A DNA stretch of 21,816 bases from an uncultured Ruminococcus sp. Lineage in GTDB: Bacteria > Bacillota > Clostridia > Oscillospirales > Ruminococcaceae. Within the stretch, counting starts at the first letter, position 1; each line of letters starts with the position of its first letter. Location of the stretch: the NCBI GenBank assembly GCA_946544695.1, contig CAMNMO010000009.1, positions 1 to 21,816 of the forward strand, in the 5' to 3' direction. A program made the position numbers and the translations under genes. Shown piece by piece: positions 14,734 through 21,816 of this stretch. Under the pieces are notes generated by a model. That model made no database searches. It saw only the letters and a program-made list of their open reading frames with translations, and was not told where the DNA came from.

Positions 14734-15215
14734 CTGTCAGCCCCCCCGAAATATTTATCCACGTATATGAATTCTATCTCGTCGCCCGATGACGGGAAGT
14801 ATTCGCCGCAGTTTATGTCGGGAGCTTCGCCGTTTACGGTGTATATCCAGCCTGACTGTGAGCCGTAGTCAAGTTCGTAAAGTCCGCCTATGCCGTCAAC
14901 ATAGATATTTTTGCCGCCGCTGTGGTCAAAGGGGATATCCTTGTATCTCAGCACACGGGCGGTCACATCGAACACGCTTTCTCCCGATGCCAGGGCAAAT
15001 CTGCCGTCAAGCATGCAGCCGTCGGCGGGCAGGTCATCAGCCTTGTCCGCAACGGAAGAACAGTCGATGTGCAGCGTGATATAAGCGCCGTCCTCGGTGA
15101 CTTCGGCGGGGTGCATGGCGTAGTATTCGGCGGGGGTCTTGATATCGGCAGTCAGCACAAGCACAGCCATCACCGCTGCGCAGCCGCCGAAAAACACCAT
15201 ATCACGGACTTTCAC
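14730..15215 (-). CDS. Membrane-anchored DUF4430 (transcobalamin-like beta domain) protein
   Basis: This is a 161-residue protein with a single N-terminal hydrophobic segment (about 7-23), probably an uncleaved anchor, leaving the rest outside the cell. Residues about 45-155 form a DUF4430 domain. Its hallmark is at 118-139: YGSQSGWIYTVNGEAPDI, then a glycine-containing loop and SGDEIEFIYV. DUF4430 is related to the C-terminal beta domain of animal transcobalamin and intrinsic factor, which closes over cobalamin. The start is GTG: GGAGG lies seven bases upstream, while the ATG at residue 6 is too close to it. It lies between the TgpA-like gene (14 bases upstream) and EcfT (ATGA overlap). This is the kind of context expected for an extracellular capture subunit of the importer. 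Ligand binding is inference. Confidence 0.9.
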   Translation of the reverse strand: MKVRDMVFFGGCAAVMAVLVLTADIKTPAEYYAMHPAEVTEDGAYITLHIDCSSVADKADDLPADGCMLDGRFALASGESVFDVTARVLRYKDIPFDHSGGKNIYVDGIGGLYELDYGSQSGWIYTVNGEAPDINCGEYFPSSGDEIEFIYVDKYFGGADR

Positions 15216-15229
15216 GCCCTCACCTCCTG

Positions 15230-17050
15230 TCAGTACAGCCCTGTGAGCCTGCGGGCAAGGCTTTTGGCGAAGCCCTGTTTTTTCGCACGGCGCAGGGCTT
15301 CTTCATAGAATTTTTCTGCCGCCTTGACGTCGGCGGCCTCTGCGGGTCTGCCCGAGAACCGCATTCGCTCGAAGGCTTTCTCGGAAGCGTTGAAGCGGCT
15401 GTATAGCAGACCGTCCAGCTTTTCAGCGAATTTTTCGGGCGGCAGCGAAGTTTCGATGCCAAGCGTCAGCGCAGCCAGTTCAATGCCCTGTCTGTGTGCG
15501 GCGGTCAGGGCGGCGGTCTTTGTGCGGCTGCGGCGCTTTGCCGACCTTGCCAGTGCACGTATCCTGCCTGCGAGGATAAGCAGTATCACCGCACCTGCGG
15601 GCACTGCTGCCATAGCGGGCGAAAAGCTGAAATGTTCGGTCTCGGGGCGTATCTCGGCGGCGGTGTGGGGAGGTGCTGCGGCGTATATGTACTGTTCGGC
15701 ACTTTCGCTTGCCGACCTTCCGCCCTCAGCGGAAATGCCCTCGGGCAGCAGGGGAGATGCGCTCTCATAGTCGGGGCGTGTCTCAAAGACCACCCAGCCT
15801 GCGCCGTCTATGTAGACCTCAGCCCAGCTTCTGTATTCACCGTCGGAAAGGTCTGCTTTACCGCTTTGCGGCATGGCTTTGAAGTATACCCCGCTGACCT
15901 GTCTTGCTGCGATGCCGCAGCTGCGTGCCAGTGTTACGGTAAGGGCAGTGCGGTCGTGTTCGTCTTTCAGGCGGGAATTTATGCCCGACTTTACGGCTGC
16001 CAGCTTGCGGTCGAGGGGCAGGCTGCCGTCTATGGAGAACTGTTCGTCCATGCGCTTCTGTTCATCGGCGGAAAGGCTGCCGTAGGCGGTAAACACATAC
16101 TCACGGTAGAGGGCTTCGCAGTCGGTATAATCCGAGGGGCGAAGCTTTGCCATCAGCCTGAACACGTTATCGCCCAGTTCACGGCAGACTGTGTAGTCCG
16201 TACCGTCAAAGCCGTCGGTGGTATCGTGGGAAAGGGTGCCTGTGCAGACCCCCGCAGGTGTGAAGCCTTCGGGGGCTGTGACGACATCAGCGGAAAGTTC
16301 GCTGCCTGTCGCCGCAAGCAGATGTGCGGTCTGCAGGCGTGGGTCAAAGCCCTTGTCTGTCAGTGCTGCGAATATGGCAGAACTGCGGGCGTACTGCGAC
16401 TTGTTCAGCTGCGGCTGTTCGTACTCTTGTGCCAGATAAAGGGGAAGTCCGCCTGATGCAGTGACCTCGCCTTTCGGCGGCGCTGCGGGGAATTTCAGAA
16501 ACACTGCGGGCATTGCCAGCAGCACGGTCAGTGCAGTAAGCATGAGCGAACGTGCGTTTTTCTGCCCGAACAGGAAGGAAGCTGCGGTAACTGCGATGAG
16601 GGCGCAAAGCGGGGCTTTCGGTGCTGCTGTGAAAAGTTCTGCCGTGACTGCCGCTGCCGATGCGGTAACGCCGAAGCCCTTTGCGCCCAGCGCCGTATAT
16701 ATCCCGCAGGCTATGCCGCAAGCTAAGAAAAGCACCAGCGGTGCGCTGTCCGCCGTGCCCGAAACAGGGCTGTACAGCCTGTGCGCATGCATGGCGGTGC
16801 GGTAGGAAAGTTCATCGGCGCAGAGTGCGCATTCAGTCATAAAGCGGCTGTGCAGCACCGCTGCTGTGACTGTCGCTGCGGCTGCGGGCACAAACCCGAT
16901 GACCCTGCAAAAGCGGTCTGCGAGAATTGCTGTGAGGGCACACAAAAGCAGGGCTGCCGCAGCTGCGGGCAGTCCTGTCAGCATATAGGCGAGAAGTCCC
17001 GCCATTGTCCCGAATACCAGTGCTTCGGGGATAGTTCGCTTGTGTTCCAT
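15230..17050 (-). CDS. TgpA-like membrane protein with degenerate transglutaminase domain
   Basis: This is a 606-residue protein in the TgpA layout: about six N-terminal helices (residues 8-190), an extracytoplasmic region with a transglutaminase-like fold (about 330-430), another helix at about 478-497 and a basic cytoplasmic tail (about 498-606) resembling DUF4129. The fold is clear from LARSCGIAARQVSGV and SWAEVYIDGAGWVVF. The Cys-His-Asp triad is not kept: by alignment to GIPAR and HAW motifs the positions are Glu364, Arg407 and Glu423. Cys378 is in the wrong place to replace the nucleophile. The domain is therefore probably non-catalytic. The start is the Met with AGGAGAG just upstream (17054-17060), not the Met seven codons earlier, which has no ribosome site. 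It follows DUF58 and MoxR, its usual genomic partners. Confidence 0.9.
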   Translation of the reverse strand: MEHKRTIPEALVFGTMAGLLAYMLTGLPAAAAALLLCALTAILADRFCRVIGFVPAAAATVTAAVLHSRFMTECALCADELSYRTAMHAHRLYSPVSGTADSAPLVLFLACGIACGIYTALGAKGFGVTASAAAVTAELFTAAPKAPLCALIAVTAASFLFGQKNARSLMLTALTVLLAMPAVFLKFPAAPPKGEVTASGGLPLYLAQEYEQPQLNKSQYARSSAIFAALTDKGFDPRLQTAHLLAATGSELSADVVTAPEGFTPAGVCTGTLSHDTTDGFDGTDYTVCRELGDNVFRLMAKLRPSDYTDCEALYREYVFTAYGSLSADEQKRMDEQFSIDGSLPLDRKLAAVKSGINSRLKDEHDRTALTVTLARSCGIAARQVSGVYFKAMPQSGKADLSDGEYRSWAEVYIDGAGWVVFETRPDYESASPLLPEGISAEGGRSASESAEQYIYAAAPPHTAAEIRPETEHFSFSPAMAAVPAGAVILLILAGRIRALARSAKRRSRTKTAALTAAHRQGIELAALTLGIETSLPPEKFAEKLDGLLYSRFNASEKAFERMRFSGRPAEAADVKAAEKFYEEALRRAKKQGFAKSLARRLTGLY

Positions 17051-17082
17051 GATCTCTCCTGTATATTTCATACTAAAGGCGT

Positions 17083-17994
17083 TCAGTATACAACAGTCAG
17101 CCGTTCGTCCCTGACGGTATCGTTTGGTGTGAATGCAATTATCTCGGCGTCGTCGGGCAGACGGCGAAGCAGTTCGGGCAGGGCGCTTTCAGCCTGACGG
17201 TACAGCGGGCAGCGCAGAACTTCGCTCAGCACAGTTTCGGTATCGGGGCGTTCGTACATCTCTATCCTGCCCTCACCGAAAGTCAGTGCCAGCCCGAAGG
17301 GAGTGCCGCTGTCCGTAAGTTTCTGTGCCAGTGTGCACAGCTTTTCTGCCGCCGCCGCCGCCCTGTCACCCTGTCCGAGATCACCGAAAAGCCAGAGTTC
17401 GCCCGTGCTTTCGGGGGCGTAGATGTTTATGTAGGGCTTGCCGAAGCGGTGGGTCAGCTTATAGTTCATGCGCCTGAGAGGTTCGCCGTCACGCAGTTCT
17501 CTTGCGCCGTCAAGTTCAGACCCGCCTGAATCGGGTTCGGTAAGCATGCTGATATCTGCTTCATCGGGCATCACGGTCACGGCAGTGTCTCTGCTGCACA
17601 CCACAAGGCGCCTTGTCAGCCCCAGCATGTCATAGCGGTAAAACTGTACGAAGCGTATCAGCAGAGTTCCGCAGTCGTTCTGTGCAGGCAGCGTGAATGT
17701 GCGCTCACGGGTGATGTCCGCCTCAGCTGCGGTGCGGCTGCCTGTAAGCAGGTTCTCAACAGGTATCCTGCCTTTCAGCCGTTTTGTGCCCGAAAATGTC
17801 ACCACGGGCGAATGCCCCTTGCGTGGGAAAAGCTCATCATAGGTGACCTTTTCCTCGGGCTTGTCCAGCAGGTTCTCGACCGCTGCGATGACCGCTGCTG
17901 CCAGCAGTGCCGCCGAAAGGTAAAGTCCCGCAGGCGAAAAATACCAAAGCACAAGTCCTGCCGCAAACAGCAGTAAAAATGCAGCCCGTCTCAT
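17083..17994 (-). CDS. DUF58 domain protein
   Basis: This is a 303-residue protein with two N-terminal hydrophobic segments (about 5-19 and 22-40) and a soluble, largely beta first half. The DUF58 core motif lies at about 163-182 (GARELRDGEPLRRMNYKLTH), corresponding to the family's 'lReY-GD-R-iNWk-aR' pattern; the residues after it fold like a von Willebrand A domain in relatives. DUF58 proteins pair with MoxR ATPases throughout bacteria, probably as targets or adaptors, but the biochemical role is unsettled. The ATG overlaps the MoxR stop as ATGA. The TgpA-like gene starts 32 bases downstream. The trio MoxR-DUF58-TgpA is a common conserved unit. Its placement in a capture/import operon is the unusual part. 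Confidence 0.9.
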   Translation of the reverse strand: MRRAAFLLLFAAGLVLWYFSPAGLYLSAALLAAAVIAAVENLLDKPEEKVTYDELFPRKGHSPVVTFSGTKRLKGRIPVENLLTGSRTAAEADITRERTFTLPAQNDCGTLLIRFVQFYRYDMLGLTRRLVVCSRDTAVTVMPDEADISMLTEPDSGGSELDGARELRDGEPLRRMNYKLTHRFGKPYINIYAPESTGELWLFGDLGQGDRAAAAAEKLCTLAQKLTDSGTPFGLALTFGEGRIEMYERPDTETVLSEVLRCPLYRQAESALPELLRRLPDDAEIIAFTPNDTVRDERLTVVY

Positions 17995-18932
17995 TTCGCC
18001 GCCTTGTTTTCGGGGCAGGGGACTTTTTTCAGCAGTGATCGAAGTATATCCTCTGCCGTTTTGCCTGCGGCTCTTGCTTCACGGGTAAGGGTAAGCCTGT
18101 GTGCACAGACGGGCAGCAGGCAGGCACGTATGTCAGAGGGCACCACGTAGTCCCTGCCGTCAAGGAAAGCGCCCGCCCTTGCTATGCGGCAAAGTGCCAG
18201 CGCACCTCTGGGCGATACCCCGCACTGTGTGTCGGGGCTGTCGGCGACAGCCTGCCAGAGTTCGCAGATATAATCTGTAAGTTCATCACTTACAGTCACC
18301 CTTGATACCTCAGCACGCAGCGCTGCCAGTTCAAGCACGCCGCAGACCTGTTCTATGCTGTCCAGCGGGTCGGCGGCGGCACGGTCGGATATTATGCGTT
18401 TCAGTGCTTCCTTGTCGGGAGCCCCCAGACTCAGCCTTACCATGAAACGATCAAGCTGTGAAAGCGGTATGGGGGAAGTGCCCGCAGTGCCTGTGGGGTT
18501 CTGAGTGGCTATGACCGTGAATACTTCGGGCAGCGGGTAGGTCACGCCATCGACTGTCAGCCTGCCTTCCTCCATCGCTTCAAGCAGTGCGGACTGTGTT
18601 TTGCCCGAGGTGCGGTTTAGTTCGTCTGCCAGCAGCAGGTCTGTCATGGCGGCGCCGCTGTGGAACACGAAATCTCCCTTTGCGGGGTCATAAGCGGAAT
18701 AGCCTGTGATATCTGATGCCACCGTATCGGGGGTAAGCTGAAGTCTGCGGAAGCCCAGCCCCAGACTGCGGGAGAGTGCCAGCGCCAGCGTGGTCTTGCC
18801 TGTGCCGGGGGTGTCCTCCAGCAGTATATGACCGCCTGCCAGCACGGCAGCTATGAACATATCGACGGTGTCGTCCTTACCGACGATGACGCTTGTCAGG
18901 TTTTCACGGAGTTTTACGGGTATGTCGTTCAT
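17991..18932 (-). CDS. MoxR family AAA+ ATPase
   Basis: This is a 313-residue cytoplasmic AAA+ protein. Walker A lies at 39-48 (EDTPGTGKTT), Walker B at 99-104 (LLLADE, followed by LNRTSGKTQSALLEAMEEG), sensor 1 near Asn145 in IATQNPTGTAG, and a C-terminal lid domain follows. MoxR ATPases act as chaperones that assemble or activate partner complexes and often help metal or cofactor insertion; they belong to the same clade as the chelatase ATPases. All ATP-binding motifs look intact. Its start overlaps the stop of the alpha/alpha-toroid gene and its stop overlaps the DUF58 start (both ATGA), so its dose is tied to both. The likely client is the DUF58/TgpA-like pair; a link to the surface proteins is inference. 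Confidence 0.95.
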   Translation of the reverse strand: MNDIPVKLRENLTSVIVGKDDTVDMFIAAVLAGGHILLEDTPGTGKTTLALALSRSLGLGFRRLQLTPDTVASDITGYSAYDPAKGDFVFHSGAAMTDLLLADELNRTSGKTQSALLEAMEEGRLTVDGVTYPLPEVFTVIATQNPTGTAGTSPIPLSQLDRFMVRLSLGAPDKEALKRIISDRAAADPLDSIEQVCGVLELAALRAEVSRVTVSDELTDYICELWQAVADSPDTQCGVSPRGALALCRIARAGAFLDGRDYVVPSDIRACLLPVCAHRLTLTREARAAGKTAEDILRSLLKKVPCPENKAAK

Positions 18933-20107
18933 TCTGTCTTTTCCTTTCTTTTCCTCAGCAGCAGACCTGCCGTCACGCAGAACACGCCGCAGGCTGCAAG
19001 GGCTGCTATCAGCCAGACCCTCAGCTGACTTTCATGTGCCAGCGGCGAGGGTGCTGTATATATATGCGGTGCGGCAGTGTTGACCTCTTTGGCTTCAACT
19101 GCGGCAGCAAGGCTTTTTTCCTGCGGCTGTGAGGGCTTGCCCTCGTTCATATCGTATATGCTGCGTTCGCCGCTGCGCAGCCTTTCGATGCTGCAAAGCG
19201 CCAGCATAGCCTGTGCAGATGCCATCTCGCTGCTGCTGCCGTCCTTTTCGTGGGCAAAGCCGCCGTCATCGTTTGAAAAGCTTATCAGGCTGTCGGTCAG
19301 GTCTGAGAACCTTTCGTCCTCATCGGGGTCTATGCCCAGACAGCACAGTGCGCATATCACCTGTGAAAATGTCTCGCAGGTGTCAAAACCGCTCTTGCTT
19401 TCGCTGAGGTAGTCAAGCGCCGATGATATGACCTTGTCGGCTTCATCGCAGCTGCGATAGGGCGAAAGCGCCTGAAGTGTCATGGCGGTCAGGTCGGGGT
19501 CGCTGCGCCCCGAGTTTTTTTCTATCGAGAAACCGCCGTCATCGTTCTGCGAATCCAGCAGCTTGTTCACTATATCCATTCGGGTGACCTTTGCGCTGTC
19601 GGGGGTCTTCCAGTTGCAGCTGTCCAGTGCTATCAGCGCCCACACCCAGCCGTTGAGACCTTGTTTACCCAGCGACTTGTCCTCGCTGCGGTCATATATG
19701 CCGTCAGCCAGCAGGTCTATGCCCGAAAGGTCTGACGGGTCAGCACCGAGACAAAGGCAGGTCAGCACCGCACGGTGCCATTCGGTGGCATTCAGGCGTT
19801 CAAGCCCTGCATCGTGTGTATATTTATCATCTACCCTGTTTTTCCAGCGGCTGTAATATTCTGCGGTATCATTTTCCAGCCCGCAGCGCACAGCGCCTAT
19901 CACCAGCCAGTCGGAACTGTCTGTGGCAGCGTTCTCGGCTATCTTCCCCGTGAACAGGCTGTCGCTGTCTTTTATGCCGTTGCTGGCTTTTTCGTATGTG
20001 ATGATCCCCCTTGCGTAGCCTTCTGCCTGTTCTGTATCCAGTGCCTGCGCATTCAGCGGCACGGTAAGCATTACAGCTGCGGTAAGCAGTGCAGCCGCTT
20101 TTTTCAT
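18929..20107 (-). CDS. Secreted, membrane-anchored alpha/alpha-toroid protein (prenyltransferase/intrinsic-factor-like repeats)
   Basis: This is a 392-residue protein. A signal peptide (MKKAAALLTAAVMLTVPLNA, predicted cleavage after AQA at residue 22) is followed by helical repeats over about residues 25-315, a Pro/Ala linker, a hydrophobic anchor at about 363-384 and a basic tail (RKRKEK). The repeats show alpha/alpha-toroid hallmarks: SQNDDGGFS at 186-194, SNDDGGFA at 278-285, WHRAVLTCLCLGADPSD and LNGWVWALIALDS. This fold is shared by squalene cyclases, prenyltransferases and the alpha domain of intrinsic factor and transcobalamin. I see no Asp-rich cyclase motif, so a binding role is more likely. 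The start at 20107 is preferred over 20128 because GGGGAG is eight bases upstream and it gives a clean signal peptide; it begins one base after the previous stop. Confidence 0.87.
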   Translation of the reverse strand: MKKAAALLTAAVMLTVPLNAQALDTEQAEGYARGIITYEKASNGIKDSDSLFTGKIAENAATDSSDWLVIGAVRCGLENDTAEYYSRWKNRVDDKYTHDAGLERLNATEWHRAVLTCLCLGADPSDLSGIDLLADGIYDRSEDKSLGKQGLNGWVWALIALDSCNWKTPDSAKVTRMDIVNKLLDSQNDDGGFSIEKNSGRSDPDLTAMTLQALSPYRSCDEADKVISSALDYLSESKSGFDTCETFSQVICALCCLGIDPDEDERFSDLTDSLISFSNDDGGFAHEKDGSSSEMASAQAMLALCSIERLRSGERSIYDMNEGKPSQPQEKSLAAAVEAKEVNTAAPHIYTAPSPLAHESQLRVWLIAALAACGVFCVTAGLLLRKRKEKTE

Positions 20108-20108
20108 A

Positions 20109-21816
20109 TCACTCACTCCCCACATCATTTCCGAAATCCAGTGAAAATCTCAGTTCTATATCTTCGCCGTCGGAGAACACCGCAGCCGACATGGCGTATG
20201 ATGGCTTTTTTCCGCCACGGCAGTAAAGCCAGCCCGATGCGGGCGTGTAGTCGAATTCCCCGAGAGAATCGGGGTCGCCGCTGTTGTTCACACTGATGCC
20301 TGCGTTTTCCAGATAAGCCAGCGCATCGTCGGTCAGTGCGCCGCCTGCGAATCTGCCGGGCATGAATATCCTTGCCAGATACCTGCTGCTGTCGCTGCCA
20401 CGGGAACTTACCTCAAAGCCGTTTTCCTCGAGAAAGCGCACCACCGTATCAAAGCCTGTCTCGCCTTCGAGTATGGGGTAGCTGTCGTTTTCGCACAGCA
20501 CGCCCAGCCCCAGCACATCTGCCTGTGCCTTTATGGATATCCTGCCGACCTCCTCGCCTTCTTCGGCGCTCTCGCAGTTTATGTTGTAGAAAAACTCGCT
20601 CTGTCTGCCGATGCTGTCGGTCAGCTTTATGTACACGCTGTTCTCGCCCTGATGCAGCTTCAGCAGGTATCCCGTTGAAGCTGCGTCCTCCCAGCGGCGT
20701 TCTGCGGCTGCACCGCCGCATGCTACCTCCATGCTGTCGGAATACAGCCTGTTGCCGTCACAGTCAAAGGCTTTGAAACTCAGCGAATAACTGCTGCCTT
20801 TTACGGTCATATTATCAGTAAGGCTCACATCTGTCAGATAAGGCAGTGCAGTCTCATCAAGCTCGGGCAGGCAGGTCACGGTGAAATATTTCTCGCACCT
20901 GTCAGTGCCGTCTCTTGCCAGCAGCCTGACTGTGTTTGCGCCTTCGTAAAGTGCGGCTGTGTAGCTGTTTTCCTCGCCCTTTACGGTCGTTCCGTTGACC
21001 TGCACGGTCAGCTTCGGCGCACTGCCGCCTGCCGCCTGTGCGGTGAAGGTCAGCTCGCTTGTATACACTGTGCAGTCGTCAAGGTCAGTGATGATATCAA
21101 GTTTGCTCAGCGGTATGTAAGTCACCGAGAAGTCCATAGTCTGCCTGCCCGATGACAGCCTTATCATGTTTTCGCCCTCATTCAGCGTAACTGTGAAGCT
21201 GCCGCTGCCGCTTACGGGCTGACCGTTCAGCCACACCGAGATACCGCTCTCGCTCTCGGCGGTGAAAGTAAGCTCGGGGCTGAACACATCACGGTCGGTA
21301 AGGTCGGTGTAAATGGCGCTGTCAGGGCTTTTTAGCGTTACCGTGTAGTCACGGAAGGCACGCATTATCCGTCCGTCGCCGTCCTTGTAGGTGCAGCTGA
21401 CCCTGATGGTGTTGCTGCCTTCTTTCAGCCTGCATTTGCCCGCATAGCCTGTCAGCACCGAACCGTTCAGCTCCACATCACAGCGGATAAGTTCAAGCTC
21501 GGTCTGCTGGGTTATGGTGAAAAAATAGGTGCTGTCACTGACAGTCCCGCCGTCCTCGATGGAGGTCGTGAAGTACTCTTTGTCAGCCTCTGCGCCGCTG
21601 CCGACTGTCTGCGTGGGTGCGGCAGCATCGGGCATTGCCTGAACTGCTGCGGGCTGTGCGGCATCATCTGCGGTGCTGTCTGTCAGGCGGACTTCGTCCT
21701 GCGGCGGCGGCAGACTTTCGTCAGCCCGCGAACTATCGGCGGGCAGACTTTCCGTCTGCGAGCTTTCGTCGGTGCTGCTCGCTTCTTCCTCGTGATGTGA
21801 ACTTTCTGCCTGTGAG
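20109..21816 (-). CDS. Modular surface protein: Ig/cadherin-like repeats plus C-terminal DUF4430 domain (N-terminus outside window)
   Basis: The frame stays open to the right edge, giving 568 residues of a longer protein; an apparent ATG at 21635 is internal. The first 80 or so residues are a Ser/Glu/Asp/Pro-rich linker (ESSHHEEEASSTDESSQTES), typical of wall-spanning regions. Then come about four beta-sandwich repeats of roughly 80-90 residues, each with a pattern like LNGQPV followed by LNEGENMIRLSS, resembling bacterial cadherin-like or Ig-like modules. The last 140 residues or so form a divergent DUF4430 domain (SGWLYCRGGKKPS, then SDGEDIELRFSLDFG). The missing N-terminus probably carries a signal peptide. 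No C-terminal sorting signal or helix is present, so the anchoring is unknown. It is the first operon gene visible here; the promoter lies beyond the edge. A role as the outermost capture protein is inference. Confidence 0.85.
   Translation of the reverse strand, partial: SQAESSHHEEEASSTDESSQTESLPADSSRADESLPPPQDEVRLTDSTADDAAQPAAVQAMPDAAAPTQTVGSGAEADKEYFTTSIEDGGTVSDSTYFFTITQQTELELIRCDVELNGSVLTGYAGKCRLKEGSNTIRVSCTYKDGDGRIMRAFRDYTVTLKSPDSAIYTDLTDRDVFSPELTFTAESESGISVWLNGQPVSGSGSFTVTLNEGENMIRLSSGRQTMDFSVTYIPLSKLDIITDLDDCTVYTSELTFTAQAAGGSAPKLTVQVNGTTVKGEENSYTAALYEGANTVRLLARDGTDRCEKYFTVTCLPELDETALPYLTDVSLTDNMTVKGSSYSLSFKAFDCDGNRLYSDSMEVACGGAAAERRWEDAASTGYLLKLHQGENSVYIKLTDSIGRQSEFFYNINCESAEEGEEVGRISIKAQADVLGLGVLCENDSYPILEGETGFDTVVRFLEENGFEVSSRGSDSSRYLARIFMPGRFAGGALTDDALAYLENAGISVNNSGDPDSLGEFDYTPASGWLYCRGGKKPSYAMSAAVFSDGEDIELRFSLDFGNDVGSE

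Noticed and set aside
15494..16456. 320-codon plus-strand open frame opposite the TgpA-like gene
   Set aside because: Antisense shadow; Cys/Gly-rich with no recognisable motif and no ribosome site or promoter.
17051..17071. Start of the TgpA-like gene seven codons further upstream
   Set aside because: No ribosome site precedes it, while AGGAGAG is placed correctly for the Met at 17050.
18929..20107. Squalene cyclase or protein prenyltransferase enzyme
   Set aside because: The toroid repeats fit, but no Asp-rich catalytic motif or zinc-binding set is visible, and the protein is secreted and anchored.

Overview
The window looks like a chromosomal segment of a Gram-positive Clostridia-class anaerobe, most likely a Ruminococcus-type member of the Oscillospiraceae. 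This is a judgement from gene content and style, not from a database match. The supporting signs are strong GGAGG-type ribosome binding sites, extended -10 promoters (TGn-TATAAT) in AT-rich gaps between GC-richer genes, a YfhO membrane protein, a CotH-kinase lipoprotein, a SigH-like sigma factor, Cys-rich zinc ribbons and a Gram-positive ECF transporter. I saw no rRNA, tRNA, CRISPR array, insertion sequence or phage gene.

Layout. (1) 1-3728, minus strand: a three-gene operon, YfhO-family GT-C protein, ADP-ribose-type Nudix hydrolase, and a DHHW/SGNH-like envelope protein cut by the left edge. A clear promoter lies at about 3782-3810. (2) 3939-5873, minus: a diguanylate cyclase with a LacI-type ligand-binding sensor and no DNA-binding domain, with its own promoter and terminator. 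(3) 6200-8386, plus: a small SigH-like sigma factor, a double zinc-ribbon protein, and a multi-pass membrane protein with a repetitive Q/N-rich tail. (4) 8517-8816, plus: an orphan 99-residue protein under a near-consensus promoter threaded with two inverted repeats. (5) 8929-11465, minus: an unrecognised 192-residue protein translationally coupled to a CotH-kinase surface lipoprotein. (6) 11665 to past 21816, minus: one tightly packed operon of nine genes.

The nine-gene operon is the most interesting part. In transcription order it encodes a modular surface protein (Ig/cadherin-like repeats plus a DUF4430 domain), a secreted and membrane-anchored alpha/alpha-toroid protein, a MoxR AAA+ ATPase, a DUF58 protein, a TgpA-like polytopic protein whose transglutaminase triad is degenerate, a membrane-anchored DUF4430 protein, EcfT, a fused double ECF ATPase and an ECF S component. 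DUF4430 is the bacterial relative of the beta domain of animal transcobalamin and intrinsic factor, and their alpha domain is an alpha/alpha barrel. The operon may therefore be a split transcobalamin-like capture apparatus on the cell surface feeding a dedicated ECF importer, probably for a corrinoid or similar ligand. MoxR, DUF58 and TgpA-like proteins may assemble or remodel it. The co-operon arrangement is seen directly. The ligand is inference: any riboswitch that could name it would lie beyond the right edge.
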